Assembly (NCBI RefSeq): GCF_927798115.1
Contig: NZ_CAKMMG010000013.1
Coordinates: 30,103-94,102, forward strand
Origin: Paenibacillus auburnensis
GTDB taxonomy: Bacteria; Bacillota; Bacilli; Paenibacillales; Paenibacillaceae
Direction: 5' to 3'
DNA length: 64,000 nucleotides
Shown here piece after piece: positions 25,905 through 35,783 of the stretch. The notes under the pieces are model-generated. The model was not told the DNA's origin. It saw nothing but the letters and a program-made list of their open reading frames with translations, and did not search any database. A program made the translations under genes and the position numbers. Position 1 is the first letter of the stretch, and each line of letters begins with the position of its first letter.

Positions 25905-26918
25905 TTAAGAGTTCCGTACTACAATCCGGTTGAACGCAGGCTTCGGATGATACTGCGCATCAAACAGAAACGGCCAATTCTTCCGCCCCCGCACCGGGAA
26001 ATCATCCAGCCACGTGTAATCATCGGCCGCTCCCCAGAAAGTAACCGAGGATATCACTTCCCGGTATTCTTTAAGCAGCCGGAATATGACATCATAACGC
26101 TCTGCCTGTAGTTCAAGCAGCTCAGACGGCGGACTCTTCAGATCCGTCCGCTTGTCCTCGAAGCGGAAGAGTGACATATCCAGCTCCGTCAGCTGCAGCT
26201 GCAGCCCGAGTGATGCGTATTTCTCAATCGCTGCGCGGATATCATCAAGTGCCGGATCATATAAATTCCAGTGTGCCTGCAGGCCGATGCCATGCACCGG
26301 CACTCCTTGCGCCAGCAGTGATTTCAGCAGAGTATAGATCTTATCACATTTAAGCGGGTTCGATTCATTGTAGTCGTTGTAGAACAACAATGCGTTAGGG
26401 TCGGCTTCATGAGCATATTCAAACGCCTTGGCGATGAAATCCGGTCCGGCAATATCCAGCCACTTGGAAGGGCGCAGTAGCTCCGCGCCTTCATCTGCGA
26501 TCACCTCGTTGACCACATCCCAGGCGTAGATATCATTCTTGTAACGCCCGACTACGGTGTCGATATGCGACTTCAAGCGGACCAGCAGAAGCTCCTTGCT
26601 TGCAGGAGCGCCAGCGTCACCGGTAAACAGCCAATCGCTTGTCTGGTTATGCCATACCAGCGTGTGGCCGCGCATCGCCAGCCCATGCTTCCGGGCAAAA
26701 GCGGCCAGCTCATCCGCTTTGCCAAAGCTGTATATTCCCTCCTGCGGATGCAGGCTCTCAAACTTCATCTCGTTCTCTGCAGTTATGCTGTTGAAATGAT
26801 AGGCGAGCAGCTGCTCCTGCGACTGGATCGTCCACGGATTTACCGCTGCGCCTATCCTGAAATCGTCAGCGAACACTGTCTTCAGCGCAGGCTCGGTAAA
26901 GCTGTTAATGCCTCTCAT
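25905..26918 (-). CDS. intracellular endo-1,4-beta-xylanase, GH10
   Basis: 337 residues from the ATG at 26918, directed by TTTTAGGAGGGGCATTC. Single GH10 barrel: acid/base Glu138 in WDVVNEV, nucleophile Glu245 in LTELDMS, and HTLVWHNQ near 85-92. There is no signal peptide or carbohydrate-binding module, so it trims imported xylo-oligosaccharides or aldouronates inside the cell, like XynA2 of Paenibacillus aldouronate clusters. It ends the transporter operon; a dispersed repeat (26926-26972) lies between it and the GH43 gene. Confidence 0.95.
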   Translation of the reverse strand: MRGINSFTEPALKTVFADDFRIGAAVNPWTIQSQEQLLAYHFNSITAENEMKFESLHPQEGIYSFGKADELAAFARKHGLAMRGHTLVWHNQTSDWLFTGDAGAPASKELLLVRLKSHIDTVVGRYKNDIYAWDVVNEVIADEGAELLRPSKWLDIAGPDFIAKAFEYAHEADPNALLFYNDYNESNPLKCDKIYTLLKSLLAQGVPVHGIGLQAHWNLYDPALDDIRAAIEKYASLGLQLQLTELDMSLFRFEDKRTDLKSPPSELLELQAERYDVIFRLLKEYREVISSVTFWGAADDYTWLDDFPVRGRKNWPFLFDAQYHPKPAFNRIVVRNS

Positions 26919-26925
26919 GAATGCC

Positions 26926-26972
26926 CCTCCTAAAAGTTTTGTGAGCATAATGCTTCCCTATTCGCTTCGTAC
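26926..26972 (-). repeat. dispersed AAAACTT repeat, copy at GH10 gene
   Basis: The minus strand reads GAAGCATTATGCTCACAAAA then CTTTTAGGAGG, providing the ribosome site of the xylanase gene. It shares the CAAAACTTTTAGGAGG end and GAAGCATWATG-like core with the copies at 12266, 40186 and 51047. Confidence 0.6.
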
Positions 26973-26990
26973 AGGCTTCACCTGTGCTCC

Positions 26991-28532
26991 TCAAGCCCGG
27001 TAATCGAACCAGTCGAAATAAGCTGCAGCTTCAGCTGCCTTGCCATAACCTGCAGCATACAAGCCGATCACTACCCCGGTGAACCCGTTCCCTTCAACCG
27101 CCTGCGGCGACAAAGCATAAGCTGAGCCGGCGGCAAGCCGGTTCCATTCTGTACCATTTAAGGAGTACAGCAAACGATATTCGTTATAATCGGCAGCAAT
27201 TTTGAGGAATACCCTGCCGGCTGTAACCGGAACTTCCGCCGCCAGCCGGGCTTGGCCTTTCACTGTCAAGCGGGCAAATACGGTGCTCCTCCCGCTGCTC
27301 TGCCTCATCCCGATCTCATAATGCGCCCGCTCGTTCATCCGGGCACAGATCCCGGCCTCGATTCCCTCCTCCTGGCTGCTCAGCTCCAGCAGGGTACTCC
27401 ATTCACCGGCAACCTGCTGCTGCCTGAGGCCAGTGAAGGCTACTTGGCCGATATCGCTTAGTCCGGCTGATTGTCCCTTCAGTGCCAGCCAGCCGGGACG
27501 TTCCCCGAGCGACCAGCTGCCCGCTGCCGGATTGCGCAGAAAGGTCAGGTCATACGGCAATATACTGTCGTCAAAATCATGTCTGCCGCTATCCAGAACA
27601 GGCTCCGGCTCACTGTAAGGCAGACGCGGTACATTCATTTCCAGCTGGACCGTTCCGTCATTATTATCAATCATCGGCCAGCCGTCCGCAGTCCAGTGCA
27701 CCGGGGCAAGGTAGGATTCCCGCCCCAGCACCCCATAGCCGTTTTCTCCCAGGCGCACCCCCAGAAAGACAGCCCACCAGCCGCCATCCGGTCCTTCGAT
27801 CAGATCGGCATGTCCCAGATACTGGATCGGATGATCGATATCCTTATGTGTCAGAATCGGCTCCAGGAGCCGTTCAAACGGTCCGTACGGGGATGTACTC
27901 CGGCCGATAATCTCGCGGTGCTCCTTTGCCGTTCCGCCCGAAGCCGCCATAATATAATACAATCCGTTAATCTTGTACAAATGCGGCCCTTCCAGCCATG
28001 GCCCGCCATCGCCGGTCCAGATAACCACCGGCTCGCTCAGCGCCTTACCGGTAGCAATATCAATCTCGTACTGGATGACATGGGAATCATAGTTTGCCCC
28101 CTGCTGGGCAGTCACATAGACTTTTCCGTCGTCGTCAAACATTAGTGAGGGGTCTATGCCCCCATAGGGAACTGTAATCGGATCAGACCAGGGTCCTGCC
28201 GGATCAGCGGCGGTAACATAGAAGTTGCCCCTGCCCCGCACATCCGTGGTAATCATGTAGAAGGTTCCCTCATGGTATCGGATGGTCGGCGCGTAAATCC
28301 CGTCAGAGCTGGCGCAGCTGCTGATGTCCAGCTGGCTGATCCGGTCCAGCACATGGCCGATCTGCTTCCAGTGGATTAAATCCCGGCTGTGAAAAATCGG
28401 CACACCCGGAAAATACTCAAAGGAGCTGCAGACCAGATAGTAATCTTCCCCCACTCGGGTAATGCTCGGATCAGGATAAAAACCCGGAAGCACCGGGTTT
28501 GAGTAATGGATCGAAGAATGGCTCATGTTCAT
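26991..28532 (-). CDS. beta-xylosidase/arabinofuranosidase, GH43
   Basis: 513 residues. The five-blade propeller begins at about residue 10 with GFYPDPSI (base Asp21); Asp127 (GGIDPSL) and acid Glu181 (WLEGPHLYK) complete the GH43 triad. A C-terminal beta-sandwich (about 320-513) is typical of the xylosidase subfamilies. No signal peptide. It probably releases xylose or arabinose from imported oligosaccharides together with the GH10 enzyme. It lies 36 bases after the permease gene, in one operon. Confidence 0.93.
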   Translation of the reverse strand: MNMSHSSIHYSNPVLPGFYPDPSITRVGEDYYLVCSSFEYFPGVPIFHSRDLIHWKQIGHVLDRISQLDISSCASSDGIYAPTIRYHEGTFYMITTDVRGRGNFYVTAADPAGPWSDPITVPYGGIDPSLMFDDDGKVYVTAQQGANYDSHVIQYEIDIATGKALSEPVVIWTGDGGPWLEGPHLYKINGLYYIMAASGGTAKEHREIIGRSTSPYGPFERLLEPILTHKDIDHPIQYLGHADLIEGPDGGWWAVFLGVRLGENGYGVLGRESYLAPVHWTADGWPMIDNNDGTVQLEMNVPRLPYSEPEPVLDSGRHDFDDSILPYDLTFLRNPAAGSWSLGERPGWLALKGQSAGLSDIGQVAFTGLRQQQVAGEWSTLLELSSQEEGIEAGICARMNERAHYEIGMRQSSGRSTVFARLTVKGQARLAAEVPVTAGRVFLKIAADYNEYRLLYSLNGTEWNRLAAGSAYALSPQAVEGNGFTGVVIGLYAAGYGKAAEAAAYFDWFDYRA

Positions 28533-28568
28533 GCAGACAACCTTTCTGCAGCCCTAATTAAGGCTGTA

Positions 28569-29528
28569 TTATTCCTTAACACTACCTACATTCAGTCCTA
28601 CTACGAAATACTTCTGCATGAACGGATACACGAGCAGGATCGGAACCGAGGCTACCACGGTAATAGCTGCCCGGATCGACAACGGAGTCACCAGCGCGCG
28701 GGCCGAATTCTGGTCCATCCCCACCCCGGCGGCAACGTTCGGATTGCTGTTGGAGTTCATCGTCGAGGACAACAGCTTCATCAGCTCATACTGCAGCGTA
28801 CTCAGGTATTGTCTGGAAGAGGTATAGATAAACGCGTCGAACCAGGAATTCCATGCGCCTACAGCCACAAACAGGGCAATTGTAGCGAGTACCGGTTTGC
28901 ATAACGGGAATACAACCTTCATAAAAATTCTGAAGTCGCCGGCGCCGTCGATTTTCGCTGACTCCAGCAGACTCTCCGGTATTGTGCCGATATACGTACG
29001 GATTACAATCATATTAAATGCGCTGATCATGGACGGGAAAATGTATACCCAGAAGCTGTTAATCAGGTTAAGATCCTTGATCAGGAAGTAGCCCGGAATC
29101 AGACCGGCGCTGAAATACATCGTCAGCACAAAAATCACAGTGATCGGCTGACGGAATACATATTCCCTCCGGCTTAGAGTATACGCGAGCATCGTGGTCA
29201 GAAAAATGTTAAGGATCGTAGATAGCACGGTCCGGGCCACGGAAATTAGGAATGCGTCGTAAATGGTGCCGGAGGCGAAGATCGCCTTGTAATTTTGCAG
29301 AGTCCAGGCTCTTGGCCATAAGTAGATGCCGCCGCGGATCGTATCATTGCCCGCGTTAAACGAAACGGCAATCGTATTGAGGAACGGATATAGGGTCACA
29401 AGCACCAGGCAGATCATAAAAACCGTGTTGAAGGAGCCAAACAGTATCGGTTCAAGTTTGCCCGTGCCTAAGCTTTTTTTCATCGTTAAACCCGCTGTTT
29501 GCCGAGGGCTGATTTGTCGGTTATCCAT
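28569..29528 (-). CDS. carbohydrate ABC transporter permease, YtcP/LplC type
   Basis: 319 residues with six membrane segments and the permease EAA-type loop (ESLLESAKIDGAGDFRIFMK). It is a MalG-like inner-membrane subunit paired with the LplB-type subunit two bases upstream (stop/start spacing). No ATPase gene is in the operon; such systems share a MsmX-type ATPase encoded elsewhere. Confidence 0.93.
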   Translation of the reverse strand: MDNRQISPRQTAGLTMKKSLGTGKLEPILFGSFNTVFMICLVLVTLYPFLNTIAVSFNAGNDTIRGGIYLWPRAWTLQNYKAIFASGTIYDAFLISVARTVLSTILNIFLTTMLAYTLSRREYVFRQPITVIFVLTMYFSAGLIPGYFLIKDLNLINSFWVYIFPSMISAFNMIVIRTYIGTIPESLLESAKIDGAGDFRIFMKVVFPLCKPVLATIALFVAVGAWNSWFDAFIYTSSRQYLSTLQYELMKLLSSTMNSNSNPNVAAGVGMDQNSARALVTPLSIRAAITVVASVPILLVYPFMQKYFVVGLNVGSVKE

Positions 29529-29530
29529 AA

Positions 29531-30502
29531 TTATAACAACCTCTCTTCCCCAAGCCGCTTCGAAATTCCGTTAGCCATAAGCAGCAATGTTACGCTGACC
29601 ACGGTTTTGAAAATCCCGCCGGCAGTCGCTAGTGAATAGTTACCTTGTGCAAGCCCGTATTTCAGTACAAAAATATCAATCGTTTCTGCCCAGTCCACAA
29701 CCAGCCCGTTGCCGAGCAGGTACTGCACTTCAAAGCCCGCCTCCAGCACATGTCCAATGGACATAATCATCAGAATAACGATCGTTGCTTTTATGCCTGG
29801 AAGGGTTACGAATCTCATTTTTTTGTAGCGGCTCGCGCCGTCGATTTCCGCGGCTTCATAAAGTGCAGGGTCTATGGAAGCAATGGCTGCCAGATAGATA
29901 ATCGTATTCCAGCCGACTTCCTTCCACACATGCGAAGCCCCGACAATGCCCCAGAAATATTTACCTTCACTGAGCCAGAGAATCGGCTCTTTAATCAGAT
30001 GCAGCTTCATCAGTACGATATTGACGATCCCGTCATTGATCGACAGCGAAGTGGCCACAATGCCGGTAACGATAATCCACGATAAGAAATGCGGCAGATA
30101 GGAAATCGTCTGCACCGTTCTTTTCCAGAACATGTTCTTGATTTCATTGAGCAGCAGCGCAAGCACGATAGCAGTGACAAAACCGAGAATCAGGTTGATC
30201 AGCCCCATCGCTACGGTATTGCGCAGTACCCTGATGAAGTTATCATCGGTAAACAGGAACTTGAATTGCTTAAATCCTACCCATTCCTGTTCGCTGAAGG
30301 ACTTGGCCGGCTTATAATTCTGGAAAGCCATGGTCCAGCCCCATACAGGGACGTAGGCAAAAAGAATAATATAGAGCATTAACGGTACAGACATCCAAAT
30401 CAGCTGATTCTGGCTTTTCAAGAGAGACCAGGTAATTGGCTGCTTCTTCTTTTTTTTCTTGGGATGCCGGACGACGGTTTCTATTTCTAGGGTCTCATCC
30501 AT
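29531..30502 (-). CDS. carbohydrate ABC transporter permease, LplB type
   Basis: 323 residues with a basic N-terminus (HPKKKKKKQP), six membrane segments and the EAA loop (YEAAEIDGASRYKKMRF). It is the MalF-like partner of the permease downstream. The ATG at 30502 is preceded by TTGGGGAGACAACTACT. A stable hairpin (30541-30566) separates it from the binding-protein gene. Confidence 0.93.
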   Translation of the reverse strand: MDETLEIETVVRHPKKKKKKQPITWSLLKSQNQLIWMSVPLMLYIILFAYVPVWGWTMAFQNYKPAKSFSEQEWVGFKQFKFLFTDDNFIRVLRNTVAMGLINLILGFVTAIVLALLLNEIKNMFWKRTVQTISYLPHFLSWIIVTGIVATSLSINDGIVNIVLMKLHLIKEPILWLSEGKYFWGIVGASHVWKEVGWNTIIYLAAIASIDPALYEAAEIDGASRYKKMRFVTLPGIKATIVILMIMSIGHVLEAGFEVQYLLGNGLVVDWAETIDIFVLKYGLAQGNYSLATAGGIFKTVVSVTLLLMANGISKRLGEERLL

Positions 30503-30540
30503 AGTAGTTGTCTCCCCAATCCATCATTTTAATTTAGGAA

Positions 30541-30566
30541 GTGGAAGGCCGGAACCGGCCCTCCAC
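30541..30566 (-). other. intercistronic hairpin between binding protein and permease genes
   Basis: GTGGAAGGCCGG-AA-CCGGCCCTCCAC forms a 12-bp stem with one mismatch and no T run. Such hairpins commonly protect the upstream mRNA part, raising binding-protein yield over permeases. Confidence 0.65.
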
Positions 30567-30593
30567 CCTCTGACTCCGGAAGCTGATGCTCCG

Positions 30594-32291
30594 TTATTTG
30601 CTCCAGTTATCAATTCTCCACTTGATCTGCTCGTTAATCTTATCTTCATAAGCCTTCACATTGGCCTTTTTAATCTGTCCGACATAATCGCTCCAGACGG
30701 AATCAAAGTCAGCCGGATCGGCAAGAATGGCTTTTGGCAGGAACTTGGTCTGCAGTTCATTCAGTTTCGTACTTGCAATTTTGGCATCCGATCCTTCTAT
30801 CAGGTCAATGGACCATGCAGGATAATAGACCGGATTGGCAGGCGGCTCGCTGAAGAAGTCCACGTAAGAGTTATAACCATAGGCATCAAGCACTTCCTTG
30901 TCGAAAGGTTTCAGCCCCGCTTTGTATTCTTCAGGCTGTGCAGCGGCATCCGTCGAGTTGCCGTCACTGAAGCTTCCTTCCGTTTTTGGCAGGTAATCAA
31001 AGATCGCTTTAGCCTTGTTAGCCAGCTGCCAGGTGGCATCAGCTGCATTGTCGCGCTGCTCCTGGGTTCTCATGAATCTGCCATTCTCTACAATATAATC
31101 TTCACCTTCTATGCCCCAGGAGAACGTTTTCTGCCAGTCTTCCTGCATCAGGGTGTCAAGCAGCTTGATAATCTTCACCGGATCTTTGGCATTGATACTG
31201 ATACCGAAGCCGTTGTTAAGGTTCAGAACTGCCAGATCGCGGTAGTAGTCTTTGGTCGACTCGTCATATACCAGCGGAAGACCTACGTAAGTGCGTTCAA
31301 TTTTGCCTTGGGTGGTCAGGGAGTCCTCGGCAGCGTTGAAGTTCCAGTGCTGGTCGAACATTCCCAGAACCGTACCGCTGGACAGCTTAGCCATATACTG
31401 GTCATAGTTCTGAACAAAAGTCTCTTTATCGATCAGACCTTTTTGGTTCACTTCATTCAGCTTTTGATAGTACTGTTTAGCATAATCCTTGTCTGCAAAA
31501 ATTTCGGCCACGCCGTTATTTACAACCACACCGCCATCATTCGGATGGCCGATCAGATGCTGCGGTGCATTGAACAGACCCCAGTTTTTCCAGTCATAGT
31601 TCAGAATTTCGAACCCGATCGTCGGACTTCCGTCGATTTCCGGATATTTTGTTTTATATTTCTCAATCAGATCAAAGTATTGATCCAGCGTCTTCACCTT
31701 TGGATATCCGAATTCCTTGAGGACTGCTTTTTGCATCCAGAAGGCAGGTCCCGAATACCATGAACTATTAACCTTACCGTTGTACACACCGTAGTTCGGG
31801 AGGATATAAATATGCCCGTCATTCGGATCCTTCATCATGTTCCAGTAATCCGCGTAATGCGCTTTCAAGTTTGGAGCGTATTGCTCAATCAAGTCTTCAA
31901 GCGGAATATAAGCCCCTGCTGCTGTAAGTTTTGTATTACCGGTTATCAAATCCGGATAATCCTGGCCGGCAATCATAACCCCAAGCTTCTGGTTGATGTC
32001 GCCTGCCAGAAATTCCATATCGAAGCTGGCACCCGTTTCTTCCTTGATTTTCTTATAAATTTTGTTGTCCGGTGTCGGCTGTTGTCCTGCTGCGCCGATG
32101 AAGACACTTACCTTGAACGGTTCAACCTTATCCCCTGTGTTAGCTGCTCCGGCAGTTTGTGCCGCACTGGTTTCTTCCGCTGTAGCATTTGTATTACCGT
32201 TGTTGTTCCCGCCGCAGCCGGCGAGTGTAAAGCTCAGGGATAACAGCATAATCAGTGAAGACTTAAACGTTCTTTTCGACTTGCCCCCCAT
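30594..32291 (-). CDS. extracellular solute-binding lipoprotein, LplA type
   Basis: 565 residues. Signal peptide with lipobox (LAGCGG), Asn/Thr/Ala-rich linker, then a family-1 binding fold typical of LplA proteins that capture oligosaccharides. Given the GH10 and GH43 partners, xylo-oligosaccharides or aldouronates are the likely ligand. The ATG at 32291 follows TATGGAGGTGCTTT. A cre-like palindrome lies 33 bases upstream. Confidence 0.92.
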   Translation of the reverse strand: MGGKSKRTFKSSLIMLLSLSFTLAGCGGNNNGNTNATAEETSAAQTAGAANTGDKVEPFKVSVFIGAAGQQPTPDNKIYKKIKEETGASFDMEFLAGDINQKLGVMIAGQDYPDLITGNTKLTAAGAYIPLEDLIEQYAPNLKAHYADYWNMMKDPNDGHIYILPNYGVYNGKVNSSWYSGPAFWMQKAVLKEFGYPKVKTLDQYFDLIEKYKTKYPEIDGSPTIGFEILNYDWKNWGLFNAPQHLIGHPNDGGVVVNNGVAEIFADKDYAKQYYQKLNEVNQKGLIDKETFVQNYDQYMAKLSSGTVLGMFDQHWNFNAAEDSLTTQGKIERTYVGLPLVYDESTKDYYRDLAVLNLNNGFGISINAKDPVKIIKLLDTLMQEDWQKTFSWGIEGEDYIVENGRFMRTQEQRDNAADATWQLANKAKAIFDYLPKTEGSFSDGNSTDAAAQPEEYKAGLKPFDKEVLDAYGYNSYVDFFSEPPANPVYYPAWSIDLIEGSDAKIASTKLNELQTKFLPKAILADPADFDSVWSDYVGQIKKANVKAYEDKINEQIKWRIDNWSK

Positions 32292-32323
32292 AAAGCACCT
32301 CCATATTTTTGTTCACGCTTTCT

Positions 32324-32337
32324 TGTAAGCACTTACA
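32324..32337. promoter_or_regulatory. cre-like palindrome upstream of the xylan transporter operon
   Basis: TGTAAGCACTTACA has perfect 6-bp half-sites and fits the CcpA cre pattern TGWNANCGNTNWCA except A for G at position 8. It is placed between the regulator gene and lplA, where carbon catabolite control would be expected. Confidence 0.5.
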
Positions 32338-32404
32338 TTTATGAATTATAGAGGTGATTTCTATTCTAAAATACAACCGAATTAAAGGTATAACCCCAAA
32401 AATT

Positions 32405-33946
32405 TCAGGTCTTTAAATTCCGGTATTCGTTCGGAGACATCTTCATTTTCTTCTCGAACTGCTTCAAAAACTGGCCGTAATTGGCATAACCCACCTGCTC
32501 GGCAACCTCCGACAGCTTGGTTTTTTGCTCATGAAGCAGCCTTGCCGCTTCCTCAATCCGCAGATTATGGAGCAGCTCCTTGAAGCCTATTCCGTTCTTC
32601 TTGATCAGGAGCTGGCCGAGATATACAGGATGCAGATAAAAGATTTCCGCCAGCTTCTGAATCGTCAGACTTTCGCGGTAATGCTCCTGAATGTATTGGT
32701 TGATATCGCGGACGATATCATGCGATCTCCTGCCCCGATCTTCTAGAAGGAGCTCTATTCCTGCCTCCCCAGAGGTCAGCAGATAGCCCATCAGTCCGGT
32801 TAACGTGAGCCTGTAATGATGGACTTCCGGTAGTTGAAACTCGTTAAGCAGTTCCGGCCGCTTGCCGTTTTCTGTCACATGGTGGGTCAATTCCCGGATC
32901 CGGTATATGAGATGGATAACAAACTTCTTCACTGCCTCGGGAGCCACAAGCTTCTCCTGAAAGCTGTGAGCCGCCGAGTCTACCGCGCTGCGGAAGCCTG
33001 GCAGATCCAGCGTGTTAATGAATCCGATCAGCTCGTCCGCCATCCGGATATGATCGTATTGCCTGCTGAACGGCGTATTCTTGATCTCGTGATACATCAG
33101 TAATCCGGCAGAAGAGGTCCGGTAAAAAAAGTGCTGCAGGGTTTCCTTAGCTGTCCGGTAGCTGTTCGTGATGCCGGTCAATGCAGGCACGCTTGTTCCG
33201 GCCGCGATAAACAGGGTCTGGCCGGGACACTCCTGCCGCAGCGAGTCGGCTACCCCGGTGATTGCTTCACTTTCATGGCCAGCCGCGAAACTCCCGAATA
33301 CAATGGCGCAGCAGCCTGCCTCCAGATCCACCAGATACATCGCGGGCGCCACGGCGATCAAGGCAGCCGCTTTGCCCCTGACCTCGGCATATTGCTGCGG
33401 TGCGGTCTGGATCAGGCAGACATTCCAGCAGCAGACGTCCGCGGGCAGCGAAGCGAGAAACTCCGGATCGGCCGGTTCGGTCGGCTGCTCATATAACAGT
33501 CCTTTGATTGCAGCCGCCGTCTCCTCCGAAGCCGCCATTTGCTTAAACCTCCGGCCGCGCTCCTCCTGCTCCAGCTCCTGGTAAATCTCCCGCAGTTCTT
33601 CTGTCGCTTCTTCCGGAAAAACCGGCTTCAGCAAATAGTGATTAATACCGTACCGGATAGCAGTCTGGGCATATTCAAATTCGCTGTACCCGCTTAAGAT
33701 TACAAACTTAATCTCCCTGCCCCCCGCCTGCTGCCAGGCGCCAATCATCTCAAGACCGTTCAATAGCGGCATATTTACATCCGTGATAACCAGATCCGGG
33801 TCCAGCTCACCGATTAACCGCAAGCCCTCCTGGCCGTTGCCGCAGGTCCCGCAAATCTCGAAGCCAAGCTCCCGCCAGTCAATCCACAGCAGCATCCCTT
33901 CGAGAGCACTCGGCTCATCATCAATTAACAGCACTTTATAAGTCAT
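32405..33946 (-). CDS. YesN-type response regulator with AraC DNA-binding domain (RR1)
   Basis: 513 residues. N-terminal receiver (KVLLIDDEPSA; phospho-Asp in DLVITDVNMPL), a long middle region, and a C-terminal AraC double HTH ending GYANYGQFLKQFEKKMKMSP. It overlaps the kinase gene stop by four bases. It should activate the lplA operon immediately downstream on receiving phosphate from the YesM-type kinase. Confidence 0.93.
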   Translation of the reverse strand: MTYKVLLIDDEPSALEGMLLWIDWRELGFEICGTCGNGQEGLRLIGELDPDLVITDVNMPLLNGLEMIGAWQQAGGREIKFVILSGYSEFEYAQTAIRYGINHYLLKPVFPEEATEELREIYQELEQEERGRRFKQMAASEETAAAIKGLLYEQPTEPADPEFLASLPADVCCWNVCLIQTAPQQYAEVRGKAAALIAVAPAMYLVDLEAGCCAIVFGSFAAGHESEAITGVADSLRQECPGQTLFIAAGTSVPALTGITNSYRTAKETLQHFFYRTSSAGLLMYHEIKNTPFSRQYDHIRMADELIGFINTLDLPGFRSAVDSAAHSFQEKLVAPEAVKKFVIHLIYRIRELTHHVTENGKRPELLNEFQLPEVHHYRLTLTGLMGYLLTSGEAGIELLLEDRGRRSHDIVRDINQYIQEHYRESLTIQKLAEIFYLHPVYLGQLLIKKNGIGFKELLHNLRIEEAARLLHEQKTKLSEVAEQVGYANYGQFLKQFEKKMKMSPNEYRNLKT

Positions 33947-35763
33947 AACCTTCCCTCCCCTCCCGGGGAATGAGTCTTCTCCAGCAGCTTCAGCGGGATG
34001 CCGAACGAAACTGCAGTCCCCTCACCCGGTACACTGATGATTTCAAAAGTCACCTGATCGGCATAATACAGCTCCAATCTGCGGTATACATTGCGCATTC
34101 CGATATTTAAGCCGGACGAATCCTCGGTGCGGATATTGTGCAGTAAATCTTTGAGCTGCGCAGCCTCGATCCCTTTCCCGTTGTCGGAAACCGTGATCTG
34201 CAGGCGGTCCTCCCGGGCCGCTGCCCTCACCTTGATGATGCCCAGCCCTTCTATCATCTGTAAGCCGTGCTTGCAGGAATTTTCCACGAGCGGCTGCATG
34301 CTGAGCTTCGGAATTTTGTACTCCAGCGCCTGCTCCTCAATCTCGAACTGATAGTCGAACTTATCGCGGAATCTGAATTTCTCAATCTTCAGATACATCT
34401 CGATAAACTGCATTTCCTCCTGCAGCGACACCAGGTCCTCCTTCCAGCGGAGCAGCCTGCGCAGCAGCTTAGAGAGGCTTTTGATAATATCCGTCACATC
34501 GTCATATTTATTTTTGGTGCAGACCACAAGAATCGCGTTCAGCGTATTGAACAGGAAATGCGGATTCATCTGGCTTTGCAGAAAATTCAGCTCCGCCCTG
34601 ACCCGTTCCATCTCCAGATTCTTACTTTGAATCTCCAGCTTGTACACATCATTAATCAGCGAGTTGATCCGCGAGGTCATCCTGTTGAAGTTATGAATCA
34701 GCCCGCCGATTTCGTCGCGGCCCTCGTCAATCCGGATCAGTTCAAACTTCTCGTTGGTTACCTTCTGCATATGTCTGGACAGCCGTTTTACCCGGTAATT
34801 GTAAGATCTCAGCATCACATAAATAAAAGCAGAGGTCAGCAGCGTGATCGTGGTCGCCAGCACAGCCGCATACAGCCGGATATCCAGAATTGCCTGTGTG
34901 ATCCGCTCCCCTTGCGTAATTCCGATGATCCGCCAGCCCTTGAGATAGTTGGCCGTACCAAGCGGCAGCACATGAAGCTCCTGCTGATTATCTTCCTGCA
35001 GATTAAACAGAGGATAAGGTTCATCTGTCACCCGCTGATAGCCGCTGTCCGCTGACATGACAATCTGATTCTGCTCATTGACCAGATAGAGGCTGAGGTA
35101 ATCTTTTTCTCGGGCAATCACGTCATACACTTCGCTTAGATCCAGATCAATCTTCAGCAGCTTTTTATATTCGTTGAAGGACCTGAAATTATCCATCCAG
35201 TCCAAGACGCTCAGTGTAGGGATCGAAGAAGCGGTATTATCGTTCTCAGATGTCCTGTAAGCGGTAACAAGTACCTTATTGCGGGAGGATTCCGCCTGCT
35301 GATACCATTCACTTGCCAGTACCTTCTGGTTTATGATCTGATAATTGCCCCCTGAGACAATAGAACGGTTATCCGTGAACACGCTGATCCGATCAATCTG
35401 GTTGTTTACCGGCATGTAGCTGTTCAACCGGTCCCGCAGCTGTTCGTCAAAAGCACCATAAAAATCAATAGAGTCCTTATAGGGCCGGTCCAGCATTTCA
35501 TACAGGTTCTTATCCGTAGACAACGTATAGCTGACCGCAACCCCGCCTTCGATAAAATCATAAATATCCTTTCTCGCCCGCTCCAGGGAAATCTCCAGGT
35601 TCTGCTGCTCCCTTGATTTGATAAGATCTGTAATCCGGCCCAGAAACACGAGGTTGATGATCATAATAGGCAGAAGCACACCAACGATATAGATCAGGAT
35701 AAATTTATAATTCAGCGGAATATCATTGACAATATTGGTGAAACGGAATCTTTTTTTCATCAT
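33943..35763 (-). CDS. YesM-type sensor histidine kinase
   Basis: 606 residues. One membrane segment (about 20-42), a Cache-like external domain (about 43-290), a second segment (about 293-315), HAMP, a His_kinase domain with the phospho-His in QMNPHFLFNTLNA, and HATPase_c. It senses a ligand outside the cell, probably xylan fragments, and phosphorylates AraC-type regulators. It lies between two such regulator genes (32405 and 35784) with no second kinase nearby. Confidence 0.93.
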   Translation of the reverse strand: MMKKRFRFTNIVNDIPLNYKFILIYIVGVLLPIMIINLVFLGRITDLIKSREQQNLEISLERARKDIYDFIEGGVAVSYTLSTDKNLYEMLDRPYKDSIDFYGAFDEQLRDRLNSYMPVNNQIDRISVFTDNRSIVSGGNYQIINQKVLASEWYQQAESSRNKVLVTAYRTSENDNTASSIPTLSVLDWMDNFRSFNEYKKLLKIDLDLSEVYDVIAREKDYLSLYLVNEQNQIVMSADSGYQRVTDEPYPLFNLQEDNQQELHVLPLGTANYLKGWRIIGITQGERITQAILDIRLYAAVLATTITLLTSAFIYVMLRSYNYRVKRLSRHMQKVTNEKFELIRIDEGRDEIGGLIHNFNRMTSRINSLINDVYKLEIQSKNLEMERVRAELNFLQSQMNPHFLFNTLNAILVVCTKNKYDDVTDIIKSLSKLLRRLLRWKEDLVSLQEEMQFIEMYLKIEKFRFRDKFDYQFEIEEQALEYKIPKLSMQPLVENSCKHGLQMIEGLGIIKVRAAAREDRLQITVSDNGKGIEAAQLKDLLHNIRTEDSSGLNIGMRNVYRRLELYYADQVTFEIISVPGEGTAVSFGIPLKLLEKTHSPGGEGRL

Positions 35764-35783
35764 GACCTGTGCACCTGTCCTTC

